Below are positions 23,691 to 35,054 of a stretch of 50,298 nt of DNA, one piece after another. The notes below the pieces were generated by a model. That model saw only the letters and a program-made list of their open reading frames with translations, made no database searches and was not told where the DNA came from. Position numbers and translations under genes: made by a program. This DNA comes from Seison nebaliae. Its lineage: Eukaryota; Rotifera; Pararotatoria; Seisonacea; Seisonidae. Positions within the stretch are counted from its first letter, which is position 1. Each line of letters begins with the position of its first letter. The DNA is taken from assembly GCA_023231475.1 (NCBI GenBank), contig JALJEE010002890.1:1-50298 (forward strand), in the 5' to 3' direction.

Positions 23691-25330
23691 TGACCATCAG
23701 AATTGACAATGTTAGACTGGTGTGGATGTAAGGTGGAGAAAATAGTGTTTCTTTCAGTATTGAATTAGTCCTGCTAAACCAGTAGGATGATGAATGGTAT
23801 TTGGTGTATGAGAACATCCGTATGCTCGACTTTATTAAGAGGTATATGTACCTATTGTCCATGTAAACATGTCGATAAGTTATTGGAGAATATTTCGGTT
23901 TCGTTATGTTTTGTTTTTGGTAGCAGTAGGTGATATTATAGAAACTGATTAAATTTCATTGATCGACATCAATTGTTTAATTTGTGTTTGATGGAATTTG
24001 TCCCAATGTAACCTCTCTTCCAAAGAGCAAGCGATGAATAAATCGATTTGCACGTACATATCAAATAGAATAGTTATTCTAAACTACCTGCAAATCAGTC
24101 ATCTTCCCGAAAAAAATGGATTAATGTGAGAAACAACTTTTCCATTCCAACAGAATTCTAAGTAAGAAGAAAATCAACTTAAAATTTTATATGATTCCAT
24201 TATTTTACAGTTTACGTCATCTGTAGTTAATGTGGAAATTATTGAACATGTTTAGTTGGCTGCATTATTTTTTCGATTTTTTTTGTTAACTGATTAAAAA
24301 ATCATAAAATGCTTTGCTTTTCAAGAATTTTAATGTTGTATACTTAAGTATTTTACTATAAGTATAATAAGCGAAGAAGATCACAAACAATATTATGTAA
24401 TGTACTGGAATAAACGTAATATATTGTATGAGGATTGTATTGTCTTAAATACAAGAATATATGTCACAATACGCCGAGTAACGGTAAATTTATCTGAATG
24501 ATTAGATTATTTTTATGTATATTTTCAAATCTTCCTTCATTATTATTGGAGTCTTTTAAGTGAGAAGGAATATGGAGGAATTGTCCCTGTAATTCATATG
24601 TGGCGTGAATTGTGATGATTAAATGAGCAATTGATGAATATTTTGCTATCAATACACTATTCGGGTATTATGGACCATCAGTCCAACACATAAATAAATG
24701 GAGAAACAACCGGATGTCAATAAAGTTATGGCGTATATGTACAGGTAAGTACTATCGAATAGATAAATAAATGTGTGACAGTCTCAAAATGAAGAAATAG
24801 ACTGAAAAGTGATTAACTGCCCATTCAAGTCTCGAAGTAAAAAAAGTAAGCAGTTCAGTAAGCTTTCGTGCATCGAAATAACTATTGACGGGGAAGTGCA
24901 GTTTTATGTAAATTAATCATTGTGATATAAATGATATTAAATAAAAGTTTAAGTATAATGAAACTAATTAAAAGTAGAACTACATAATCTATTCCGTTTG
25001 GAGTGTCGATGTCAGACGATGGAGAGTGGAACTACTGGTGCTGAGCTAATCAAAACAAACTAATTTTGATTAAAGAAGGAAAACTTACTTGAGTTATATT
25101 TATATCCCCTCTTATCGACTTTGAATACTTTAATCTCGATAGACGCTCCGAAGCGAATATAAGTAATTCTTCCGAAATGGCAGTAGAGGTAGATAAATGA
25201 TGGGGCGAAATAGACGATGTCGGATTAGAGAGGTTTTAAATATTGAACTTTCATAAATTCCTTCGTTCAATCTCCAAGTGTGGTGAGAATCTTATACCGA
25301 ATATTAGACGAGCATATTCCTCCAGATGAA
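23690..25330 (-). mobile_element. Probable decayed LTR retrotransposon, BEL/Pao-like
   Basis: Several stop-poor minus-strand frames appear in the order expected of a BEL/Pao pol. A reverse-transcriptase-like block FGIRFSPHLE lies at about 25271-25304. A further frame follows at 25085-25240. An RNase H-like pair comes next: WTDGP at about 24672-24686 and LHIPSHLKD at about 24560-24590, which resemble the W-T-D-S and W-x-H-x-P-S motifs. Possible integrase remnants lie at 23690-24060. Stops and frameshifts interrupt every part, and no LTRs were recognised by eye. The family call rests on short motifs and is tentative; it could be another LTR type or unrelated low-stop DNA. Confidence 0.35.
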
Positions 25331-28300
25331 GTAATTTTGGAGATTTTCATATAAATGATTTGTTCTCCTTTTCAGTTATTGAATAAGAATACATCTGTTA
25401 TGCAAAGATCTCTATAAATATCAAATAAATTTACATCAATATTGCATTATCACTTAAAAAAAGGAAATTTATGTTAATATGTCGACATAGATTGATAAAT
25501 ATTATTCCATTATTTAATGCGTACGGTTTACAATATGGCAAGTATGAGGTGAGAAAAAAGTACGACGGTAAAAGAAAGGAGTATGCTATTATATCATCTA
25601 TTCCATATCGATCTACATGTCTATTGTTTTTAATGTATCGTTAACAATTGTATAAAGATTACAGATTTGTACTGCCGACCTGAAACGATGTATAAGGGAG
25701 GGGAAAATTTCTTTTTCATTCTGAAATAGAATATCATTTGGAAGAGTTGATTGGAAAATAGATAATGTGATAGTGAGCATCAAAACAAAAGAAGAATGAT
25801 ATTAAAGACAGGTTTATGCAGTAATTTATGAAATATTACGTAATAAATCAGTAGTTCTTTTCCCAAATAGCTCGATTCATTGACCCATTTAGATCATTAT
25901 GGTTCATCCGCTCATTTAATTCTAATATGAAATCTGATTGATCATCAAACAATGTTACAGCGAAATTATTGGAGGAAGACTGGAAGAGAATATTGTTCTT
26001 TATGTCTTCTAATATTTGAATGATAATGTAGACGAGAATGAAGAACATTTCTGATAATTTCGGTGATAATCGTTAGGAATGATGATAGACATGATGATGA
26101 GAAGAAAAGTTCGAATCACTTCACAAATACATATATATACACAAATAATTATGATAATCAAACGAGAATTGAGGATCATAATAATTAGGTGAGAGGTGAT
26201 GTTAATTAAAATGTTGTTTCTCATTTTTTTTTGTTCTCACTCGCATTAGTAGTACGAGAGTAGTCTTATCCATCTCTTAAATGTGCTTCAACGTGAGCAT
26301 ATTTGCATAAATCCGCTTCTGATTTCATTGCACAATGAAGGAATTTGGTGAAACGAATTATCTCTTGAAACTCTTCTCCATTACTTGTAGATGATGTTGT
26401 AATGAATGTGGAAGTATTAATGAACGCAGATTGTAGTGATGTTTCAGCAGCCGTGATGCAGATGTTAATAATTTGGCTAATGCGCTTAAAAAGATAATCA
26501 AAATTGAATAACATATCAATATATGTGCACATAGAAAAAGTTAATCTATAAAGTACATCATAATATAATGTTTTACGAATTCTTTCACATTTGAAAGTTT
26601 CTCCTTTTCAACGATCCATAAGTCAGAGGAGAAACAAAATCTTTTTTCCTCCTTTTATAATATTCTTCAAAATTCATCAAACTTTTCGGCTGAAAGTTAT
26701 GTCGTGCATCATATTTGCATAAGCGAACATATCCTTTATAGAACTACCACAACATTCAATTATTTGTAGAAATTGGATGAAGTAACTTCAGGTATAATGT
26801 CGCATTAGAATGGGGGGCATCGATGTTTTGTGCTGGAGAGCAGAGAATAAAAATTCCAACTAACAAGTGCTTCGATATGTTTATTACTTATCTACTTTAT
26901 TTTCAGAGAATCTTGTGTGGCCGGAATGATGTTTAAGTCTTAATTGTTTTATGGAAATAAGATGGGCAAATTGAAATTGGCAATATTCGTTGTTGTGCAT
27001 TCCAATTATTTATCATCCAAATTCTTCGTCTTGTCTTCACATTTCTTTTGTACATTCTACAATTCATATTTACATTGTCTACGCTATCTTGTACATAATA
27101 TTTGATTGGCAACACACACCTAATTCTTGATAATAATAATTATCATTCCTTTAGTGCCAATAATGGAATTCGACTGTTGGAATGCTTTTATCCGAAAATA
27201 CTTTAAATGGTTCTTCCTCCAATGGAGAACACGCTTTCGTCTTTCCGAAAACAATCTGAAAACATTAGATGGAGGAACATACGTGGGCCTATTGTAGCTC
27301 ATACTAAATGTAGCTCAATGTCTGCTTCTTTATTGGAAATTTGACCAAATTATTTCCTTCCCATATACTCGTTTCAACTCGTTATTACCAATTCAATAAA
27401 TACCAGCTCTATTCTCATTCACCTTATCCTAATACATCATTTGCAACTCATGTAAATTTACGTTCCTCCTTCTTATCAATTAACAGAGAAAACAAACATC
27501 ATCTATTAGTATCTCTCCCACAACCATCAACCGGTTTGGTCACGGTTCTCCTTTTTTTCTTTCGCCATCAGAACCATTATTTTTCTTTTGGTTCACTGTC
27601 TATAGTATCACTTTTACTGATATCAATCAATTTTTATATAGAAAATATGTAGAATGTGGCCGGTCTGGCGGGGGGAATGTCTGTAACAGTTTCATCTCCA
27701 GATTTGAAGGCAATTTGTCATAATCCTTTAATGTTTCCCAACATTTTGTCATCATTAGTTAGATTAAAGTATTTCCACATGTCGCTAACACATACACACC
27801 TTATTTCCCGATCATTCCGCTCTCTAATTGAGAATAAGTAGAGAATGTAAATTTCGTCTATTTCCTCTAAACTAGCTATTAAGTCAATTTCCTTAATACT
27901 TTTATTCTCTAATCGTCCTATTTGGAGAAAGGTTAGAAATATCCTCCGACATTTTTTAATAATATAAATATATCCTAATCTTCCTGAATTCACGTGGTCT
28001 TGAGTGAATTGGTGGGAAGTATGTCGAATCATTTCGTGATAATAGGAAATTTTTACAAAACTTCGTATTATCTATTATTATTCTCCAATCGAATATGCAT
28101 ACTTACCTATTTAGTATTCATAATATGCTGGATATTGGCAAATTATCTCATCAATCTAATCGTCCATCTATCCAACAGTTATCTGACTAAGATTGCACGA
28201 TTCTTTCTAATTTATTGTGTGTAAATTGAAAAAAAATGTATAGGAACTGTAGCATGATTTTATATTAACATTTTAATAGAATAGATTATCAGGTTTTAAC

Positions 28301-28664
28301 GAACACCGTCGATGGGACGAAATAATATCGATGAAAATATTCCAAAAAGGATCATCATCTATATGAACGTATTTGAATAACAATAATCATATAAAAAAGG
28401 TGGAATAAAAAAGAAAACATTTTAATGGAATATCATCAATCGCGGAACGTTGGACTGATGCATAATTACGAAAAATGAATATGTTGCATCTGAATTGCAG
28501 GTGGACAAATTTTTGAGAAATTGTGAATTCTTCATTTATTCTCATCAATCATCAATCGACCAAAAACTGCATTCTACCTACGAAGTGCTTGTGGATGTGA
28601 GAAATATTTCGATGTACATAAGTTATTCAATTGTCAATTCGATAGCACCCACTCCTCATAGGCG
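25331..28664. other. Intergenic with scattered stop-poor minus-strand frames
   Basis: Minus-strand frames of 60-100 codons occur at 25848-26048 (hydrophobic start, polar tail), 26266-26490 (preceded by an acceptor-like AAG), 27165-27262 (preceded by TTTTCAG) and 27610-28032 (interrupted by one TGA and one TAA). They could not be joined into a gene model by consistent splice phase and match no family I know. They may be remnants of the neighbouring retroelement or of a lost gene. The right part should contain the promoter of the GPCR at 28665. Confidence 0.35.
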
Positions 28665-31268
28665 ATGAGTGTTACTCTTAAAACGATTAATGATATACAT
28701 AGTCTCCAAACAGACAAATCCTTTCCTTTCATCCGGCAATTCAACTTGTCCCACAATCAAAAATACGATGAAGATGTTTCGGCCACATATAACTGGTCAG
28801 CTTTCCCATCTTCTCACAATACGTCGATATCCTCTGAAGATCATGAACGTCAACGGAATATTGCAATTTCTGCAAACTTCGATCAAATTTGCTCGATTAT
28901 TGTACCACTCATCTTTTCTTTGATAACATTAATAGGAGCTATAGGAAATTTCCTAGTCATCTATATCATCCTCATTAATCGCTCTATGAGATATACGACG
29001 ACGAACATCCTAATTTTAAATTTGGCATTTGCTGATATGTTGTTCATTCTTTTTTGTGTTCCTTGGACAGCATATGACCTGGCAACAGACGTTTGGCTCT
29101 TTGGAGACATGTGGTGCAAGATTTCATCTTATTCTACATATCTTACTGCCTTTCTCAGTGTCTATCTATTGGTGATCATGTCATTTGATAGATATTTGGC
29201 TGTAGTCCATCCGGTTAAGAGTGTCCGATTAAGAAATGCTAGAAATGCAATTATTGTATGCTTCTGGTTATGGATTGTATTGATCTTGGCTTGCATGCCA
29301 CTAATTTTCGTCCATCAACAATACACTTATAGTTATGATAACGTGACGAAAACCAGATGTTTGACAGTCTATCAGAAGATTAATGGAACAGACATCGACA
29401 GCCTATGTATTATGTACATGTCAATCTTTGGTAGTAGTTATGTTCTACCACTCATACTGATCTTGTCATTATATTCGATGATATTACAACGATTAAGAAA
29501 TGCGACGACAAATATGTCGTCAAATCGTGCGAAGAATGAGGTGGATGTGATTGAACCAAAACAAACCACTTCCGATAAAATCTCGTCGTTCTGTTCAAAT
29601 TGCCTCATGGGAAGTTGTTGTACTTGTTGTTGTTGTAAAATTTGTTGTCCATTTGGATGTTGTTGGAGACTTCTCAATAGATCATCCCTTATCAGATATC
29701 GACATACGAGGAGTACAGCTTATTCAATGGCGGCGAATAATGGTGAGAATCGTTTAGTTCAAAATGCTATCTATTCTAAATCATCAAGAGAAACCATTCA
29801 AAACATTTCCAGTGTATCACTAAGGCAACAAGAATGTTTATCTCCCAAAAGGAAGTTCGACAAGATGAATCTATTTCGTCGTACGAAACCAAACGGTGAT
29901 AAGAAAAGTATTTCGAAGGAAATGCAAAAGAGAAAACGGAAAGTCACACGAATGGTTACGATTGTCGTTGCAGTTTTCGCCATCTGCTGGGCACCATACC
30001 ATTTGTATAATGTTCTCAAATATTTGTTCAAGATTAACCCAAAAGCAATCGAACTACAAATTGCTTTCCGTACTTTCGCGATCCTTTCCCAAATAATGGC
30101 ATATATGAATTCATGTATCAATCCATTCCTTTATAATTGTTTATCAGAGAATTTCCGAATGAGTTTTATCAAACTATTGGGTTGTGCACCTTTGACAAGA
30201 TTAATTCTCAATAATAAATCAAAAAAGAAAATAGGAAGAAATAAAAAGACAACAAAGAACTTTATAGAGTTAAACCAAAAACCGAGAAAAATTCCGACGG
30301 ACACAGAATCGAAAATTGAACAACCACTTATCAGCAATCGAACAGAGAAAGAAAAATCGATAACTAATTCATTTAATCAGTTATCTAATAATTGTAATGA
30401 AGAGAAATCTTTTCAAAAAGTACCCATTGGTGACGACCATAAATCATTGAGAACCAACACTCCAATTGTCACATTAAAACCGAATGGAAAAGTTCCAGAA
30501 ACGAAAAGATTCTTATGTAGTTCAGAGACAGTTCATCAATTGACTAAAGTAAAATCGCTTTATGATAAACCAACGTCCTCTCTTCAATTTCCCCTCAAAT
30601 ATAACGACGTCTCATCTAATTCCACAAACAATTCGATCAAACAGTGTTCGCTTCCACCAGATCGACGATATGAAGATTTTGGTTTCCTCACTGGAATTCC
30701 TTTAACATATTCCACATTCAGTTTTAAAGATTATAAAAATAAAGATTTATTGATATTCAACAACAAACTTTCGATGGGAAATAATTTAGTGAAAAAGAAA
30801 ATTTATTGTTCTTCTCCATGTATGTCTTTTTACAATCGAGTTTTCTGGAGGAGAAAGTGTGAAAAGATGATGACGAAAAAGTTGAGATATGCGAAAACTG
30901 ATCGAATGTCTTATCATAGTGATTCAGTTGTAAGTTCCATAACAATCGACACATCGGTCAATTACCCAATAACCAATTCATCTCTATGCAAATCTTTAAT
31001 TGAGAAGAGTCACAAACAACCAAATAAAAAACGTACTCGAAAACCTATTTCCATCAACTTATGCAATGAATCGAATAAGACTTTTTTAATCTGCTCAAAA
31101 TTACCCAAATCATCTATAGCCACTATTGATATTCAAAAGAAAGTTAATAAGTTTGGGCAAATAGTTGAACTTCGTTCAATTGGAACCTGCACATTATTGA
31201 AAGCTTTGATTACCACTAAATCAATTAAACCTAATGATTGTACAATTGCTCATCGTCAAACACCCTAA
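28665..31268 (+). CDS. AstA-R: Allatostatin-A/galanin-type neuropeptide receptor with extended loops
   Basis: Single-exon, 867 residues. The N-terminus has N-glycosylation sites (NLS 27, NWS 43, NTS 52). Landmarks are Asn95 in helix 1, NLAFADMLFILFCVPWTAYD in helix 2, Cys151 paired with Cys232, DRY at 175-177, CWAP at 441-444 and NPFLY at 486-490. The helix 2-3 sequence and MAYMNSCINPFLY are typical of insect allatostatin-A and vertebrate galanin receptors, so a Gq/Gi-coupled plasma membrane peptide receptor is expected. Unusual features are an intracellular loop 3 of about 150 residues holding 12 cysteines within residues 310-333, and a C-terminal tail of about 375 residues. The usual family length is 350-450. 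A close relative such as a kisspeptin-like receptor is the main alternative. Confidence 0.85.
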   Translation: MSVTLKTINDIHSLQTDKSFPFIRQFNLSHNQKYDEDVSATYNWSAFPSSHNTSISSEDHERQRNIAISANFDQICSIIVPLIFSLITLIGAIGNFLVIYIILINRSMRYTTTNILILNLAFADMLFILFCVPWTAYDLATDVWLFGDMWCKISSYSTYLTAFLSVYLLVIMSFDRYLAVVHPVKSVRLRNARNAIIVCFWLWIVLILACMPLIFVHQQYTYSYDNVTKTRCLTVYQKINGTDIDSLCIMYMSIFGSSYVLPLILILSLYSMILQRLRNATTNMSSNRAKNEVDVIEPKQTTSDKISSFCSNCLMGSCCTCCCCKICCPFGCCWRLLNRSSLIRYRHTRSTAYSMAANNGENRLVQNAIYSKSSRETIQNISSVSLRQQECLSPKRKFDKMNLFRRTKPNGDKKSISKEMQKRKRKVTRMVTIVVAVFAICWAPYHLYNVLKYLFKINPKAIELQIAFRTFAILSQIMAYMNSCINPFLYNCLSENFRMSFIKLLGCAPLTRLILNNKSKKKIGRNKKTTKNFIELNQKPRKIPTDTESKIEQPLISNRTEKEKSITNSFNQLSNNCNEEKSFQKVPIGDDHKSLRTNTPIVTLKPNGKVPETKRFLCSSETVHQLTKVKSLYDKPTSSLQFPLKYNDVSSNSTNNSIKQCSLPPDRRYEDFGFLTGIPLTYSTFSFKDYKNKDLLIFNNKLSMGNNLVKKKIYCSSPCMSFYNRVFWRRKCEKMMTKKLRYAKTDRMSYHSDSVVSSITIDTSVNYPITNSSLCKSLIEKSHKQPNKKRTRKPISINLCNESNKTFLICSKLPKSSIATIDIQKKVNKFGQIVELRSIGTCTLLKALITTKSIKPNDCTIAHRQTP

Positions 31269-32200
31269 CTTAAAAAATATTTGTAATGAACTTCTGATAT
31301 CCTCATCCCTAGTTTATAATCTTCAACCATTTTTTCTAAATAAAATGATTAATTTAAATAAATAAAAAGTATACATTTATTTATTACCTCACGTACCTAA
31401 AACTTCATCATAACCACGTTAATTCCTCGTTTTCGATATCATAATAAGACATTGCCGACATGTTATTTTAGACATAATAATACAACGTTCAATAAAAATT
31501 ACCTATCGACATTTTCCTGAACGAGGAAAATAATTTGGACACCATATCCAATAGGTCTCAAATCTAACATTAATCTAACACCATCTAACAGTCATCTGGA
31601 CCAACATAGGAAGTAAGAAAATTTAAAGTTTAAATCGTGAACAGAAAATGAAATTTATTCATCACATTATTTCAGTGTCTTCACCTTAAAATTATTTTCC
31701 TGCTAACCAAATCGAATTTATAAACTCTCTGTTGTTCTGTGCTCGTTCCGAGGTTTCGATTATCTCCTGCTGATCTACCTTTGCAGTTTTTCTATTATAA
31801 TCCATTGCTATTATAACATGTATTACCAATATTTAGGCTATAGATTTTCTAACTTACTTGACCAAATTAAACTTCACAATCTACCCCCATTGATTTGTAT
31901 ATCATTATCTCGATTAATATAGGAATGATAATTCTGAAAATCTGGTATGATATTTAAAAATATATTGGCTAGAAATTAGAGTAAAAAAATTATTGACCAT
32001 ACTAATATGCAATCTTATCCAAAATTTTGGTTAAAAATAATGAGCCCTTTTGTTCCCTATTTATATGACATAACTGTTCTCAATCTTACTGGAGAGTGAA
32101 TAATTCGTTTTTGGACAAAAAAAATTTAATATAAACATCTAACTTAAATATAGAAATATAAAAAATGAACTCCTTATCGGATTTTATAGAAATTTTATCG
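31269..32200. other. Intergenic
   Basis: Short 3' UTR of the receptor with AATAAA motifs at about 31339-31370, then AT-rich DNA without supportable genes. The 5' part of the gypsy element, if any remains, is not recognisable here. Confidence 0.45.
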
Positions 32201-33660
32201 GCAACAACAACAGCAACACTTGAAGCAACAACAACAAGAATCAGGTGAGCAACTTGCTATTCGGCAAACTTTTGTTAAAGACAGAACAACATCTGAATAG
32301 AGTCGTAATGATCCATGAAAATAATTATGTTTTGCAACGTTATGTTTCCGTCCGCTTGAAATGCGATAAGTGTCGTAAGCTAAATACTGTTAAAATAGAA
32401 GAATATATATGAGATAAAGTGAAGATGTTAACCGATCCAGTAAAAATAGCACCTATACCACCAAAAATCGCATGCTTAATCTAAATGGCTTAGGATATAA
32501 TTATTATATTTAAAAACAAAATGAACTTCATTCCGGACTATTATGGCAATAGTTGTGAAACTTACAATGAATTGTAAGACCAAAATGGAAATGGTTAAGC
32601 AAACCGTTAATCGAAACTGGAAAGAAAATTTTATAAGATTTAAATCTCGAATCAAAAAGGAACTTTAGCTTGACAGGAAAATATGAAAAACCCAAAATTT
32701 ATCCAATTCGTTATACAAATTGTCATAAGAATCGAATCAGTTTTATGATACGCAGAGATAATGGCTACGGATAAACTGAAGATAGCAGTCTAGAGAAATA
32801 TAAACAAATTTTTTATCCGTTAACAAATTTAACAATTAGTAGAGTATAAAGAAAGGCGATGCATTGATGACGAAACAACCGATCAATAACAATCAATACT
32901 AAATAAACCAATAGCGCTAAGATGCTTAAAGAAATGAATTATTTTAGAATTAAGAGAACTGAATCGAACTATGACCCGATATAAATTGCTTTCGATTTCG
33001 CAACATATTCTTGAATTTCTTTACTAATATAAGAAAATAATTTTAAAAAAAAAGAAAAAGTGAAACATGAAAATGAATGTTGAGCAAAGTCCAGCAGAAA
33101 TTAATAATTCTATTAAAACGATCAATGTCACGAATCGAATGAATCGTTTCCTTTCTTTATGAGAAGCTTCTTCTAAAGTCTCTTCACTAGATAACTCGAC
33201 TGTATCTCCAAATATCTTTTGTTCGAGACATCGTCCTAGAATTTTTTTTGAGGAGAGAAACGTTAGTCAGCTAAATTCCAAAATAAACATATTTGGCAAA
33301 CCGAGTGTATCGCCCATTTTTGGGAAGAAAATAAATTGGCATAAATTTACTGTTGAATATTTGGTGAAGGTTAACACGAAACATTTTCACTTAATCATCA
33401 AATGGAGTTCGGATAACAGAGATGACTTGATGTGGAAAGAGCAACATGGGCAATATGGTTTTTGAAGTTTCTTACATTCAATTGACCTCATGACATGTTA
33501 AACATTCATTCGAAAATCCCAACAACAACAATATGTTGAAATAGAGACGGAAGAAGTTTTGTTTTCAATTTAGCAAGACCATCTTCATGGCTCAAAACGT
33601 ATTGACATAATTTACACTTTACTAGTTACACAAACTGAAATTTAAGAGGGAGAACATTTT
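32200..33660 (+). mobile_element. Fossil Ty3/gypsy pol (reverse transcriptase - RNase H - integrase remnant)
   Basis: One plus-strand frame has far fewer stops than expected for DNA this AT-rich. It carries gypsy landmarks in the right order and spacing: EQHLNRV at 32284, a following K-C-D-K-C segment, TDPVKIAPI at 32431, and NFIPDYYG at 32524 (the usual FIPNYA after the thumb). Next come the RNase H end TTDQ-QSILNKPIALRC at about 32875-32920 and ILELRELN at 32941. A further open block (33160-33463) may be integrase linker, and a possible C-x-x-C remnant lies near 33490. About a dozen stops are present, and the YxDD region is replaced by CAA-type repeats. It is an old, dead copy; no LTRs were seen. 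Confidence 0.55.
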
Positions 33661-34030
33661 TCACTAATTTTACTAATTTTTTTCTGATTATTTTCACTTT
33701 TCTCGAAGTAGAAATTTCACAATTTTTGTTAAGTAAAAGAATTAATGTTGATTTAGCTTATGTACAACATTTTAGTTTTATAATTCAATTTAATTAAAAC
33801 GAACGTTTTCCTTATATCTTTAAGGAAATTGCGACTAAAAAAAACTAATATCGTAATGACGATGATGTGAGAGATAACTAAAGTAATAAGAGAGTAGAAA
33901 TGGAAATATTTATTCCTCATAGAAAAATGATAAGAATTATGTGAACAATTATGAATGAAAAATATTATGATCATTTTGGATAATTTAATAATTTAACAAC
34001 AACAACAACATTTGACTATCGATAATTTAA
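33661..34030. other. Intergenic, promoter side of the dehydrogenase-RING gene
   Basis: AT-rich. A (CAA)n run at 33997-34012 lies just before the ATG. No other feature is seen. Confidence 0.45.
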
Positions 34031-34942
34031 ATGTTTGTTAGTGTCATCGGTTGCGGTTGTTTGGGGATTGAAATAACAACGACGTTGTTATATTATGGAT
34101 ATCATATCAGAATATTCGATAATAACGAAGATGATTTGAATAAAGCACATTCTCGAATTATAGCAAAAAAAAATCGTTTAATAAAAGACGAAAAACTTAA
34201 CCGGAATATTTTTGATTATGGAACAGTCTCATTTTTTTCTTCTTTAAGTTCTGCCTTGAAAAATGTCACAATCGTCCTCGAATGTATTACGGAAAATTTA
34301 GAATTAAAAAGGAAATTATTCGCAGAGATTTGTAACGAGACGACTGAAGATGTAATATTAACAACTAATTCGATGTTCATCCATCCGAGAGTTATTGCAA
34401 ATGAGAACAAAGAATTGATGAAACGTTTATTTGGAATGCGATTTCTCTATCCCGTTTTCTACAGTGATGAAGTACAATTTGTGATGAGTGAAGAGAATGA
34501 TTTGAGGAAGTTCAAGAAATTGGAACAATTCGTAGGAAGTCTCAACAAATTAATTACACTTCGTTCCAGCGTACCGAAAGTGATGACTCCAGATGAGCGC
34601 GATGCGAAAAAAATTCAATGGAAAAAAGATAATTCAAATATCGTCGGAAATTTTTCAACTGACATCAATAAGAGTAATTTAACTTTCTCCAGTAACTTCT
34701 CTCAAGAATTGGAAAAAATCATCGGAGTCGATTTACAATCGTCCAAAAAGTCAATGCAATCAAATGAAATGGATGCGTCTCAATGTGTCATCTGTATGGA
34801 TAATAAGAGAGACACACTCATCGAACCATGCCACCACTTTGCAATATGTTCATTTTGTGCGGAGAATCTTCGTGCTCGACATGATCATTGTCCAATTTGT
34901 CGTGGAACAGTTAAAGCTTTAGTGAAAGTATTTTATTCTTAA
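34031..34942 (+). CDS. 3-hydroxyacyl-CoA dehydrogenase-type NAD-binding domain fused to a RING finger
   Basis: Single exon, 303 residues. Residues 2-180 follow the N-terminal domain of 3-hydroxyacyl-CoA dehydrogenase/lambda-crystallin proteins. VIGCGCLG gives the GxGxxG motif at 7-12, acidic Asp30 ends strand 2, LECITENLELKRKLFAEI is the conserved second half, and MRFLYPV stands where the family has HFFNP. The catalytic His and Asn are therefore replaced by Arg and Tyr. The C-terminal dimerisation/catalytic domain is absent. A Ser/Asn/Lys-rich linker (about 185-250) leads to a complete C3HC4 RING: Cys252, 255, 267, His269, Cys273, 276, 287, 290. The RING resembles the terminal RINGs of MUL1 or Neuralized-type E3 ligases. 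Inference: a ubiquitin ligase with a nucleotide-binding pseudo-enzyme module. No intron separates the halves, so a mis-join of two genes is unlikely. Confidence 0.85.
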   Translation: MFVSVIGCGCLGIEITTTLLYYGYHIRIFDNNEDDLNKAHSRIIAKKNRLIKDEKLNRNIFDYGTVSFFSSLSSALKNVTIVLECITENLELKRKLFAEICNETTEDVILTTNSMFIHPRVIANENKELMKRLFGMRFLYPVFYSDEVQFVMSEENDLRKFKKLEQFVGSLNKLITLRSSVPKVMTPDERDAKKIQWKKDNSNIVGNFSTDINKSNLTFSSNFSQELEKIIGVDLQSSKKSMQSNEMDASQCVICMDNKRDTLIEPCHHFAICSFCAENLRARHDHCPICRGTVKALVKVFYS

Positions 34943-35054
34943 ATATTATAGGAAATTTCCAAATATATATTGTTTATTTCTTCTGTATATTCCAAAAAAT
35001 TATTTATTCTTTTGGCAATATATTTCTTTTAGAATCTCATCACTTCCAGATAAT

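Noticed and set aside
27341-27652. 103-codon plus-strand frame
   Set aside because: Random-looking composition with a poly-Phe stretch from T-rich DNA, no signal of splicing and no recognisable motif.
29438-29677. Gln-rich minus-strand frame
   Set aside because: Antisense of the Cys-rich loop codons (TGT read as ACA/CAA) of the receptor gene.
32200-32255. CAA-rich stretch with an ATCAG/GTGAGC donor, looking like a poly-Gln exon
   Set aside because: It lies within the gypsy-like frame where the YxDD region should be; repeat expansion in dead DNA explains it better than an isolated exon.
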